The notes beneath the pieces are model-generated. The model saw only the letters and a program-made list of their open reading frames with translations. It searched no databases and had not been told where the DNA came from. Shown piece after piece: positions 15,547 through 22,898 of a stretch of 25,690 nucleotides of DNA (position 1 is its first letter; the number at the start of each line of letters is the position of its first letter). The stretch is from JAVBMB01 sp031552995 (GTDB lineage Bacteria > Bacillota > Clostridia > Oscillospirales > Butyricicoccaceae), in the NCBI GenBank assembly GCA_031552995.1, contig JAVBMB010000038.1, positions 1-25,690 on the forward strand. Direction: 5' to 3'. Both the position numbers and the translations under genes were made by a program.

Positions 15547-15590
15547 CCTTGCGGCCGCCGCCCGTAGCGCCGAAGCTCCGTCTTAAAAAC

Positions 15591-15630
15591 AAAACCCACA
15601 CTATGAAAGACAGCATAGTGTGGGTTTTTT
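15591..15630. terminator. Bidirectional terminator
   Basis: AAAACCCACACTATG and its exact complement form a 15-bp stem around an 8-base loop, with T6 on the plus strand and A4 (T4 on the minus strand) at the other side. It lies between the convergent ends of the zinc-ribbon gene (15546) and the class V PLP gene (15668). Confidence 0.9.
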
Positions 15631-15667
15631 CCGGCAATACGCGCATGCACGCCGGCGGCGGATTGCG

Positions 15668-16819
15668 TTATAATGACGCAATGCGGTCAAGCGCATCGGC
15701 CGCAAGGTCAACATGCCCCGGTGTGTTATACGCGTTTATCGAAAGCCTGACATACCCCGGTCTGTGCGTCAGCACAAGGCCGCACTCGCTGATGATTTCC
15801 TCAGCGCGCGCATACAGCTTTTCCGGGTATAGCATCACAACATTGCCGGACCAGCAGGACGGCTCATCCTGCCCGAACGGCGCAGCCGTGACCAGTCTGC
15901 CGCGCAGACGCGCTTCAAGCGCTGTGACATGCCCGTCAATTTCGGCGATGCCAAGCTCGTTAATTAACCCCAGCGAGCTCTCAAGGCATAATACGCCATA
16001 TGTGTTATGAGAGCCGGCTTCAAACCTTTTTGCGGTGCAGGCAAATGTAAAATCGGCCGCCGACGTGAGGACGGCAGGCGGAACAGGCGAATATGTGGTG
16101 TTTTGCGCCGAGACATACGGCGGAGTTATGCGACATATCAGCTCCCTGCGGCAATACATAAAACCTGTGCCGAAACCGGCTAGCAGGCCCTTAAACGCCG
16201 CGCTGGACAGAAAATCGATGCCAAGACGCCGGACATTCACATCAAGCCGGCCAAGCGCCTGGATTGCGTCAACGGCAAGCACAGCCCCGTGTCGCGCACA
16301 TGCCGCCGATATGCGCGCAATGTCGGTTTTGTATCCGGTTCCCGCCTGAACAAACGACAGCGCCACGATTTTTGTGTTGCCGTCGATGCGGGCAATCACG
16401 TCGTCCGCCGGTATACGTCCGTCTTTTGTGCGGATGATACGCATTTCGAACCCGCGCGTGCGGGAGGCTGCGATAAACGGATAAATACACGAGGCGTTCT
16501 CAAGGTCGCACGAAATCACATTGTCTCCGGGGCCAAGCGGGTAGCCGGAGGCCAGAATTGACATGCCGCCCGTCGTGTTGCCAACCAGGGCTATCTCATC
16601 GCTTTCGGCGCCGATGAGCCGAGCCGCAAGCGCGCGGCAGTTTGCCCGCGAATCGCCGTAGTCGACATTGTTTTCCCGCACGCGCGTAATATAGTCATCC
16701 ATGAAACCGTTGCTGATTTTTTGCACCCTCATTGGCGGTGCGCCCACCATGCACCAATTTAAATATGCGCTGTCATTAAGAAATCCAAACTCCCTTTCGA
16801 TAAGCCCTCTGTCAAGCAC
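15668..16819 (-). CDS. Class V aminotransferase-fold PLP enzyme
   Basis: A 383-residue PLP-dependent protein of the aminotransferase class V/cysteine desulfurase-like superfamily (PF00266). 'NTTGGMS' (81-87) binds the cofactor phosphate, 'VDAIQALG' (183-190) provides the Asp that pairs with the pyridine nitrogen and the usual Gln, and Lys210 in 'SSAAFKGLLAGFGTGF' is the Schiff-base lysine. The residue before that lysine is Phe instead of the common His, nearer to isopenicillin-N-epimerase-like members than to NifS/SufS. No Cys-containing desulfurase loop is evident, so cysteine desulfurase activity is unlikely. GTG 16819 lies behind GAGGGAG. It is divergent from ridA, whose product removes reactive imines made by PLP enzymes, so the two may work together. 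The substrate is unknown. Confidence 0.88.
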   Translation of the reverse strand: MLDRGLIEREFGFLNDSAYLNWCMVGAPPMRVQKISNGFMDDYITRVRENNVDYGDSRANCRALAARLIGAESDEIALVGNTTGGMSILASGYPLGPGDNVISCDLENASCIYPFIAASRTRGFEMRIIRTKDGRIPADDVIARIDGNTKIVALSFVQAGTGYKTDIARISAACARHGAVLAVDAIQALGRLDVNVRRLGIDFLSSAAFKGLLAGFGTGFMYCRRELICRITPPYVSAQNTTYSPVPPAVLTSAADFTFACTAKRFEAGSHNTYGVLCLESSLGLINELGIAEIDGHVTALEARLRGRLVTAAPFGQDEPSCWSGNVVMLYPEKLYARAEEIISECGLVLTHRPGYVRLSINAYNTPGHVDLAADALDRIASL

Positions 16820-16862
16820 TGCATTCGCTCCCTCTTTTTCCTGCCGGAACTATATTACGCTA

Positions 16863-16868
16863 ATTATA
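16863..16868 (-). promoter_or_regulatory. Extended -10 promoter for the PLP gene
   Basis: On the minus strand TGGTATAAT gives an extended -10 (TATAAT at 16868-16863), about 43 bases before the GTG start at 16819. The -35 is weak (TTAATC, 16 bases further upstream). Confidence 0.5.
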
Positions 16869-17011
16869 CCACATTGTACGCACCGATTAATAGAGTGCAA
16901 CACACCTCCGGCCATAAAAAGCTTGGCAATGATATCCAACAGGAGTACAATAATGCTGTCAGTATTGCCGCAGGACATTCCGACATCAAAATGAAGAACA
17001 GGAGAGCTGAT

Positions 17012-17473
17012 ATGCTTATTGAAAAACGGCTGGAAGAGCTTGGAATCGAGATACAGGGGGCCGTAGCGCCGCTTGCGAACTATGTGCCGGTGCAAAGAGC
17101 CGGGGATTTGCTGTTTTTATCCGGAGGAGGGCCGCTGCGCGCCGGCAAACCGACGATGGTCGGCCGTCTCGGCGAGAATCTGTCAATAGAGCAGGGCTAC
17201 GCCGCCGCCAGAGAGGGCGCGATTAACTTAATCTGCGCGCTTAAAGCCGCCGTTGGCGACCTGGATAATGTAGAGCAGATAGTCAAGCTGCTGGGCTTTG
17301 TCAACTGCACGGCCGATTTTGGAAGCCAGCCTGCGGTCATCAACGGCGCGTCCGATCTGTTTGTCGAGGTTTTCGGCGACAAGGGCCGCCACGCGCGCTC
17401 GGCCGTCGGCACGAACTCGCTTCCTATGGGCATCCCCGTTGAAGTAGAAATGATTGTCAAGGTGAAAGCATAG
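17012..17473 (+). CDS. ridA: RidA family enamine/imine deaminase
   Basis: A 153-residue protein of the RidA/YjgF/UK114 superfamily, trimeric cytoplasmic enzymes that hydrolyse reactive 2-aminoacrylate and other imines left by PLP enzymes. It belongs to the longer ~150-residue branch: 'ANYVPVQRAGDLLFLSGGGPL', 'GYAAAREGAINLICALKAAVGDLDNV' and 'INGASDLFVEVFGDKGRHARSAVG', where the final Arg corresponds to the substrate-carboxylate-binding Arg of RidA. ATG 17012 follows AGGAGAG (17000-17006) and matches the usual N-terminus; an open frame back to 16874 lacks a ribosome site. It is divergent from a class V PLP enzyme, a functionally sensible neighbour. Confidence 0.92.
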   Translation: MLIEKRLEELGIEIQGAVAPLANYVPVQRAGDLLFLSGGGPLRAGKPTMVGRLGENLSIEQGYAAAREGAINLICALKAAVGDLDNVEQIVKLLGFVNCTADFGSQPAVINGASDLFVEVFGDKGRHARSAVGTNSLPMGIPVEVEMIVKVKA

Positions 17474-17519
17474 GCGGTGGGCGTTCGGCTTCAAAGCCTT
17501 AACGTATTGGTTTGCGGGT

Positions 17520-17554
17520 AAAAAAATACACCGGCAGGGCGTGTGCCCTGCCGG
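17520..17554 (-). terminator. Intrinsic terminator of the molybdoenzyme operon
   Basis: Read on the minus strand, a 10-bp stem CCGGCAGGGC/GCCCTGCCGG (loop ACAC, 17531-17554) is followed by TGTA and then six Ts (A-run 17520-17526 on plus). The orientation fits the operon arriving from the right. The MITE now separates it from that operon by nearly 200 bases. Confidence 0.75.
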
Positions 17555-17555
17555 T
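17530..17555. repeat. Left copy of 26-bp duplicated palindrome
   Basis: Identical to 17728-17753 over 26 bases: ACCGGCAGGGC, GTGT, then GCCCTGCCGGT. The two copies directly bracket MITE copy 2, so they look like a target duplication of an entire terminator hairpin. Confidence 0.85.
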
Positions 17556-17727
17556 CAGCTTGTCGAAAAACCCACTTCGTTGAGGGTTTTTCGACAATTT
17601 TCAATTTTGATAAAATTTCTCGGGAAATGAATTTCCGGAATTTTTGATTATAAGCGGGGGTTTTTAAGAACTTTTTAATCATGCTAATTTTCATGAAAAA
17701 AACCTGAATACTTTTTTAGACGACCTA
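17556..17727 (-). mobile_element. MITE-like 172-bp element, copy 2 (inverted)
   Basis: Same length (172 bp) and about nine-tenths identical to copy 1 at 15061-15232, in reverse orientation. On this strand it begins CAGCTTGTCGAAAAACCCAC and ends, read inward from the far end, TAGGTCGTCTAAAAAAG; these are imperfect terminal inverted repeats. The terminal stem TTGTCGAAAAACCC/complement is conserved, with a one-base loop difference. It carries no reading frame of note and is clearly more AT-rich than its surroundings. Exact 26-bp direct repeats flank it. Confidence 0.83.
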
Positions 17728-17753
17728 ACCGGCAGGGCGTGTGCCCTGCCGGT
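17728..17753. repeat. Right copy of 26-bp duplicated palindrome
   Basis: Exact duplicate of 17530-17555. This copy lacks the T-tract on the minus strand, so the original terminator is the left copy and this one is the duplication product. Confidence 0.85.
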
Positions 17754-17785
17754 GTAATGTTGTCGCTTCGCCGGATATCCGCCGA

Positions 17786-20560
17786 TTAAGGCTTTTCAAT
17801 CTCCACAAGGTTCGTGTGCTGAGGGTTGGAGTTGCCAAGCGGTGTCGCCTTGTGAGACATCGTAAGCACATTGATTGCGCCGCGCGTGTCGGTGCCTTTC
17901 TCGTCCGGGGTGTACCATGCCCCCTCGCACATCGCCGCCGCGCCGCGGATAATGCGCCTTGTGACATAGGCCGGGATGCGCACCCTGCCGCGTTCGTTGA
18001 ATATCTCGACCGTGTCCCCGTCAGTAATCCCGCGCTCAGCCGCGTCATCCGGATGAATCCATACGCACGGAGGCTCAAGCTCTTCAAGCCATGCATTCTC
18101 GTCGTGAATGCTGTGTGTGCGGCGCTTGCTGTGGTAGCCGATGAGCTGAAGCGGATAGCGCGCGCGCAGCGCATCGGACGGCCCCTCTTCCACCGGCGTA
18201 TACGCCGGTATGCCGGGAACCTCAGGGTCGCCGCGGTCATACAACTCTTTGATGAAAATCTCAATCTTGCCCGACGGCGTCTTGAACGGCACACACTGCT
18301 CAATGTTTTCTATAAACGTCAGATGCGGCAGCTTGTGGTCGTTTAAGGCAAACGACAGCTGCTTAAACGTGTTATAGTCCGGCACACCAGGCGCTTTGGC
18401 CATAAAGGCATCCCAGCTTGCTCTAAGCCAATCGTCAAGCGTCTCGCGCCCTTCGCAGAAGCGGTCTCTAAGTCCTAGCTTATCCGCGACCTGAATCAGC
18501 CACTCAAGCTCCAGCTTTGTGCCGAATAGTGGCTCTATGGCCGCGTGATTATACATGTGATAATCCTCGCCGCCCCACGCCGAGCTGATATTTTCCGTCT
18601 CGAAAAATGACGGCGCGGGCAGAAGCAAATCCGCCGCCTTTGCGCTTGGCGTCATGAATATATCGGTTAGGATTATGGAGTCGACGAGGTCGTCGCGCCG
18701 CAGTATGCGCAGCGTGTGGTTGATGTCCGAATGCTGGCTAAGCAGCATCCCGCTGGCGATGCTGAAGATGAAGCGCACCCTCGTATCAAGCTTTTCCGCG
18801 CCAAACAGCCCGCGCTTTTTGTCTATTGTCTCGGGGCATTCTACGCTGCGCCACCACTGGAAGGCCGGAATAGCCGTCTTGTAAGGGTTTTCGTGCATCG
18901 GCATAAACGGTTTCGGGCCGGCCGGATGGCTCCATATTATAACCCCTCCGCCGGGTTTGCCGATTCCGCCGACAAGGCAGGCAAGCGTCATGATACTCCG
19001 GTACGTCTGCTCTCCGTTGAGTGTACGCTGCGGGCCAAGGCCGGGCAGGATGCACGCGTGATTCGCCGTCGCGTACTCGACGGCAAGCCGCTCGATAACA
19101 TCGCGGGGGATTCCGGTGATAGCCTCCGCCCAGCCTGGTGTTTTGGCAATGCCGTCCTTTACGCCGCTCAGATACGCAAAATAGCTCTCGCCGGCGGGCA
19201 CGCCGTCCGGCAGGTGTTCGTCGTCAAAGCCCACGCAAAAGCGGTCAATAAACTCGCGGTCATACAGCTTCTTTTCGCGTATGACCCAGCACATCGCGTC
19301 AGCAAGCGCGCTGTCGGTCGACGGGCGTATGCCAATCCACTCGTCCGCGGCGGCGAGTACGGTGTCGCTTTGGCGGGGGTCGATTACAATTATTTTAACG
19401 CCGCGCTCTTTCGCCTGCATCAGCACGCGTTTTTGCGCGCTGCCGAAGTGATTTGTCACAAGGTTGTTGCCCCACAGAATCAGCAGTTTGGAGCGCAGCA
19501 TCTCATCCTCGTGGTTGCCGACATTAAGCTGCCCGAACATGCGCGGCAGCACGGGGAGCGCGGCGCCTATGCTGTACGAGCTGTAGTAGTTTAAATGCCC
19601 GCCGTCGGCCGCAAGAAGGCGTTTTGTCAGCGTGCTGCCCGACATGACTGAGCATATGCCGGCGCCCGCCATAACATAGCGCGACCCCGGGCCGAACTGC
19701 CGCGATTTGTCGATGGTTGAGGCGACTTTCTGCACGGCCTCATCCCACGTTATGCGGCGAAACTTGCCCTCTCCGCGCTCGCCGACGCGCTCCATCGGGT
19801 AGCGCAGCCTGCGCGAGGTGAGGAATGTAGGCCTGTAGGCCGCGCCGCGCGGGCAGCCGGAGAACTTAAAGTCACACGACTTGTCCCACGAAATCGACAG
19901 CACGCAGCCCTCGCGGACGGTGCTGAGTGTCTTGCATTTGTTGCCGCAGTCGTTGAAGCTGGCGTGACTGACGATATGCTCGTCCTCAATGGGCAGGGGC
20001 GGATTTTTTGTCCAGCTCCAGCTGTCGAAGCTTTCAAGCGCCGAGTCCGGCACATCCGCTCCGCCGCCTGCGACGCATTTTTCGGCCAGAGCTAGCACTG
20101 CCAGCACCTCGTCATTGTCGGTGCTATCGCGCAGGGCTCTGCCCATCACGCGCACCGTGTCAAGTGTAAAGTCGTCGATAAACGCCGCCGCGGCCTCGGC
20201 GCAGCCGGGCTCGCCCTGCATCGCGCAGCGCGAAAGATATTCAAGGAAACGGAACTGCTCACCGATATAATCGGGCGGGTTGCCGTCCATGCGGGTCGGG
20301 GAAAAGCCGTTTGTCTTGTACATTATCACGGCCTCAAGCGTTATCTCATTCAGAAGGATATCCATGCCCGACAGACATGCCGACGCCCAGACAGGGATAT
20401 ATATTCCGGAGTGTGTTCCCCTGAAGAGGTAGTCGTATTCTATCTGTGACAGTGTTGATTCTATTCCGGCAAAACGGCTGACGCGCCGCCATTCGTCAAG
20501 GTCTTGGAAAAAGACGCGCAGCAGGTGAAACCCCGCATATTTTCTTCTCAGCTCATCCAT
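17786..20560 (-). CDS. dmsA: TorD-DmsA fusion: molybdopterin oxidoreductase with built-in chaperone domain
   Basis: A 924-residue protein. Residues ~1-165 resemble TorD/DmsD chaperones (PF02613): 'YDYLFRGTHSGIYIPVWAS' matches the LFxGP..PPWES region and 'PPDYIGEQFRFLEYLS' the PPDhxGxExxFL motif. From ~195 on it is a DmsA-type catalytic subunit with bis-MGD molybdenum: 'RRLRYPMERVGERGEGKF', 'LLILWGNN', 'LPGLGPQRTLNGE', 'TPSGKIEIF' and 'GNSNPQHTNLVEIEKP' track E. coli DmsA closely, including the Ser Mo-ligand region ('YYSSYSIG'). The Fe-S motif reads S201-C205-C209-C236: Ser replaces the first Cys. No Tat signal, so cytoplasmic. ATG 20560 follows GGAGGAG and overlaps the upstream gene by eight bases. 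The substrate (S-oxide, N-oxide or other) is unknown. Confidence 0.92.
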   Translation of the reverse strand: MDELRRKYAGFHLLRVFFQDLDEWRRVSRFAGIESTLSQIEYDYLFRGTHSGIYIPVWASACLSGMDILLNEITLEAVIMYKTNGFSPTRMDGNPPDYIGEQFRFLEYLSRCAMQGEPGCAEAAAAFIDDFTLDTVRVMGRALRDSTDNDEVLAVLALAEKCVAGGGADVPDSALESFDSWSWTKNPPLPIEDEHIVSHASFNDCGNKCKTLSTVREGCVLSISWDKSCDFKFSGCPRGAAYRPTFLTSRRLRYPMERVGERGEGKFRRITWDEAVQKVASTIDKSRQFGPGSRYVMAGAGICSVMSGSTLTKRLLAADGGHLNYYSSYSIGAALPVLPRMFGQLNVGNHEDEMLRSKLLILWGNNLVTNHFGSAQKRVLMQAKERGVKIIVIDPRQSDTVLAAADEWIGIRPSTDSALADAMCWVIREKKLYDREFIDRFCVGFDDEHLPDGVPAGESYFAYLSGVKDGIAKTPGWAEAITGIPRDVIERLAVEYATANHACILPGLGPQRTLNGEQTYRSIMTLACLVGGIGKPGGGVIIWSHPAGPKPFMPMHENPYKTAIPAFQWWRSVECPETIDKKRGLFGAEKLDTRVRFIFSIASGMLLSQHSDINHTLRILRRDDLVDSIILTDIFMTPSAKAADLLLPAPSFFETENISSAWGGEDYHMYNHAAIEPLFGTKLELEWLIQVADKLGLRDRFCEGRETLDDWLRASWDAFMAKAPGVPDYNTFKQLSFALNDHKLPHLTFIENIEQCVPFKTPSGKIEIFIKELYDRGDPEVPGIPAYTPVEEGPSDALRARYPLQLIGYHSKRRTHSIHDENAWLEELEPPCVWIHPDDAAERGITDGDTVEIFNERGRVRIPAYVTRRIIRGAAAMCEGAWYTPDEKGTDTRGAINVLTMSHKATPLGNSNPQHTNLVEIEKP

Positions 20561-21743
20561 GCCGCCGCTCCTCCGCATACTCTTTTTTCATCCGCTCCAT
20601 GCCCGACAGGTTGCCGACTATGCAGCCGCCGGTCATTTTTCCGTCGCAGTAATAACGCTTTTCAATGGCATGCGGCGGCTTTTCGTTTATCGAAAAAGCG
20701 TCAAAATCTATTTCGCGCACGACGCACTCATATGTCTTGGCGGCGTCACCGCCCAGGTCGCCCACGGCGAAAAGGCTTACGTCACCGTTGTTTAGTATCA
20801 GCGAGCGGTCGTACTCGGCTATAGCCTCACGGCCGCCCGCGGCGTTTGCGCCCGCAATGCAGCCCTGCGCGACAGCCTGCGACCATAACGCAGGATTTTC
20901 ACCGTCAAGCTCTGCGCAGTCGCCGCAAGCCCACACATCGCGTGCCCCTGTTTCCATGCGCTCGTTGACGATAACCGCCCTGCCGCACGGGATACCGGCG
21001 CTCTGCGCCAGCGCTGTGTTCGCCCGCTGCCCGCAGGATATTATCACAAGCCCGCAAGGGAATACCCGTCCGTCATCCAGCGCGACGGCAGTCACATGGT
21101 CGTCACCCTGTATCTCGCTGATGCCGACGCCGGTGTAAACATGCAGCTCACCAAGCATTTCCACCAGCAGGCTCGACGTAGCCTCGTCAAGCTGGCGCGG
21201 CATAAGGCGCGGCATTGCCTCCAGCACGGTCACATCCATGCCATAGCGCCGCAGCTCCGCCGCCATCTCGATGCCGACGACGCCTCCGCCTATTATCACG
21301 GCTTTTTCAGCCGCAATCGCATGCTTTTTCAGCCCGCGCAGGTCTGAGGAATCATGTATCGTCACAACGCCGTTTGTTCCGGCCCCTTTAAACGGCGGGA
21401 TAAAGTTCTGCCCGCCAAGCGCATAGACGCACTTTTCGTACACGATGTCTCCGGCGCTTGTCGAGGCGCGGTGCGCCGCCGTATCCAGCGCGATAACACT
21501 GCAGCCGACCAGCAGCTCGATGCTGTTTTCGGTATACCAGCTTTCGCTGTGAAGCTCTATACAGCGCTGACGCAGGTTGCGGATGGGAGATTTGCTTAAC
21601 ATGGGCCGCTTGTAGGCCGGTGTTTTCTCATCGGATACGATGAGCAGCCGCCCGAGCTTATCGCGCTGCCTTATCGCCTCGGCGGCGTGGATGCCCGCAG
21701 CGCCCGAGCCTATGATGAGGTATTTCGTCCTTTGCTCACTCAT
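20553..21743 (-). CDS. FAD/NAD(P)-dependent oxidoreductase of the molybdoenzyme operon
   Basis: A 396-residue flavoprotein of the pyridine nucleotide-disulfide oxidoreductase fold (Pyr_redox_2), nearest in layout to rubredoxin/ferredoxin reductases and NADH oxidase-type proteins. FAD-binding 'IIGSGAAGIHAAEAI' is at 10-24, NAD(P)-binding 'VIIGGGVVGIEMAAEL' at mid-protein, and the second FAD motif 'DVWACGDCAEL' later. A C-terminal ~80-residue domain ('DVSLFAVGDLGGDAAKTYECVVREI') may bind the partner. No CxxC redox disulfide is seen after the first motif. ATG 21743 overlaps dmsB (ATGAGTGA) behind GGAGGATATC; its end overlaps the DmsA-type start. I infer that it feeds electrons from NAD(P)H through DmsB-like Fe-S clusters to the molybdenum subunit, replacing the quinol-linked DmsC anchor, which is absent. 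Confidence 0.88.
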   Translation of the reverse strand: MSEQRTKYLIIGSGAAGIHAAEAIRQRDKLGRLLIVSDEKTPAYKRPMLSKSPIRNLRQRCIELHSESWYTENSIELLVGCSVIALDTAAHRASTSAGDIVYEKCVYALGGQNFIPPFKGAGTNGVVTIHDSSDLRGLKKHAIAAEKAVIIGGGVVGIEMAAELRRYGMDVTVLEAMPRLMPRQLDEATSSLLVEMLGELHVYTGVGISEIQGDDHVTAVALDDGRVFPCGLVIISCGQRANTALAQSAGIPCGRAVIVNERMETGARDVWACGDCAELDGENPALWSQAVAQGCIAGANAAGGREAIAEYDRSLILNNGDVSLFAVGDLGGDAAKTYECVVREIDFDAFSINEKPPHAIEKRYYCDGKMTGGCIVGNLSGMERMKKEYAEERRHG

Positions 21744-22290
21744 GGCCGATATCCTCCGTTACCTCCGCCTTGCGTATACGCGTCGACGGATTTGTTGCAT
21801 CAGGGGAGGGGAGGAACGGCAGATCAAGCCTGCTGCCGTCGCTTTCGGGAACATCCCCAAATCGCAGGCTGCCCGTCGGGCAGGCGGCGACGCACGCCGT
21901 ATCCATCCCGGCAATGCGGCGCGGCATACACGTATCGCACTTCTGCGCCACGCCGCGTGTTTTGCTGAACGACACCTCGCCGTACGGGCAGGCCCAGTAG
22001 CATCTGCCGCACCCGATGCACGGCGCGTCGTCGTGAATCACCGTGCCGTCGGCAAACTGCCGCATCGCGCCCGTCGGGCAAGCCGCGGCGCAGGCCGGGT
22101 TTTCGCAGTGGTTGCAGCTTAAGGAAAACGGCACATTCATCATGCCGTGCGAAGTTTTAACCTCACGGATATTAGCCCTGCGATAGAACTCGCCCGGCAG
22201 CAGGTTGTGACAATCCTTACACGCAACCTGGCAGGCGCCGCAGCCGATACAGGTGTTCATGTTGTAAAAAAAGCGTTTTCGTCCGTTCAT
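21736..22290 (-). CDS. dmsB: DmsB-like four-cluster ferredoxin subunit
   Basis: A 184-residue electron-transfer subunit with 16 cysteines arranged for four [4Fe-4S] clusters: 'CIGCGACQVACKDC' (from residue 14), 'CNHCENPACAAACPTGA', 'CIGCGRCYWACPYG' and 'CDTCMPRRIAGMDTACVAACP'. The order and the segment 'SLSCNHCENPAC' match E. coli DmsB; the C-terminal tail ('LPFLPSPDATNPSTRI') is shorter but similar in style. It normally shuttles electrons from a membrane quinol oxidase to DmsA; here no DmsC gene follows. ATG 22290 lies behind GGAGGGC and overlaps the mobA stop by four bases. Its stop overlaps the FAD gene start by eight. No signal sequence, so soluble and cytoplasmic. Confidence 0.93.
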   Translation of the reverse strand: MNGRKRFFYNMNTCIGCGACQVACKDCHNLLPGEFYRRANIREVKTSHGMMNVPFSLSCNHCENPACAAACPTGAMRQFADGTVIHDDAPCIGCGRCYWACPYGEVSFSKTRGVAQKCDTCMPRRIAGMDTACVAACPTGSLRFGDVPESDGSRLDLPFLPSPDATNPSTRIRKAEVTEDIGHE

Positions 22291-22898
22291 TGCTTGCCCT
22301 CCGCCAATTTAAGTAAATTCTGAAGCTCTTCAGGTGTGTTTATGTTTGAAAAAGCCATCCGGCTCTGTTCATCGTCGAACGCCACCCTGCGGCAATCGAG
22401 CATCGCAAGCATCGTCCGCAGCCGATAGCTCCGCGCCGCGATACACGCCTCCATTGCGGGCAAAGCAGATTTGGCGTACACGGCGCCGAGAGGCTCGGCT
22501 GCGCCCCCGACCTCGGCGATGCAGGCATCGCCGTCTCCAAGGGTGCGAAGCAGCCGCAGGGCTATATCCATAGTCAGCAGCGGCATATCGCACGGGATAA
22601 ACAACACGCGCTCGCTGCGGCACGAGCGCAACACCGAATACAGTCCGCCGATAGGCCCAAGCCCGGGGCGGATATCCACGATGCGCCGCAGTCCGGGAGC
22701 GGTGATTGCGCTGTCGTTCGCCGACAGCAGCCGCTCGTCAAAACCGGTGAATGTCCGCGCCAGCCGCGCTAAAAATGTCTCGCCGTTGATTTCGAGCATC
22801 GCCTTCGGCGTGCCCATGCGTGAAGAAGCGCCGCCGGCGAGGAACGCGACGGCTGTTCCGTGCAGAAGCCCGCCGTGTGAGGCGTTACCGTTTTGCAT
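22287..22898 (-). CDS. mobA: Molybdenum cofactor guanylyltransferase MobA
   Basis: A 203-residue enzyme that transfers GMP from GTP to Mo-molybdopterin, giving the guanine dinucleotide cofactor required by DmsA-type enzymes. The nucleotide-binding 'AFLAGGASSRMGTPKAML' (~18-35) is the family signature; 'RPGLGPIGGLYSVL' and 'VLFIPCDMPLL' (metal-binding Asp) follow in order, then 'AEPLGAVYAKSALPAMEACI'. The C-terminal 'FSNINTPEEL' is the usual end motif. ATG 22898 has a poor ribosome site and overlaps the preceding WG-repeat gene by 14 bases, suggesting coupled translation. Its stop overlaps dmsB by four bases. Its place inside the operon shows cofactor maturation co-expressed with the enzyme that uses it. 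Confidence 0.94.
   Translation of the reverse strand: MQNGNASHGGLLHGTAVAFLAGGASSRMGTPKAMLEINGETFLARLARTFTGFDERLLSANDSAITAPGLRRIVDIRPGLGPIGGLYSVLRSCRSERVLFIPCDMPLLTMDIALRLLRTLGDGDACIAEVGGAAEPLGAVYAKSALPAMEACIAARSYRLRTMLAMLDCRRVAFDDEQSRMAFSNINTPEELQNLLKLAEGKQ

Larger units (their letters stand above)
17474..17785. other. Intergenic region with duplicated terminator hairpin and MITE copy 2
   Basis: No gene lies here. From left to right it holds a minus-strand terminator hairpin with its A/T tract, a 172-bp MITE-like element, and a second identical hairpin beside the end of the dmsA-type gene. Confidence 0.8.

Noticed and set aside
16874..17011. 46-codon N-terminal extension of RidA
   Set aside because: The extension has no family similarity and no ribosome site, while ATG 17012 has AGGAGAG and the normal RidA N-terminus.
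17521..17753. CRISPR-like array because of the repeated 26-mer
   Set aside because: Only two copies separated by 172 bp that match another element in the window; no regular spacing and no cas genes.
18716..19594. 292-codon plus-strand frame inside the DmsA-type gene
   Set aside because: It is a shadow of the high-GC third positions of the molybdoenzyme gene, without a domain or ribosome site.
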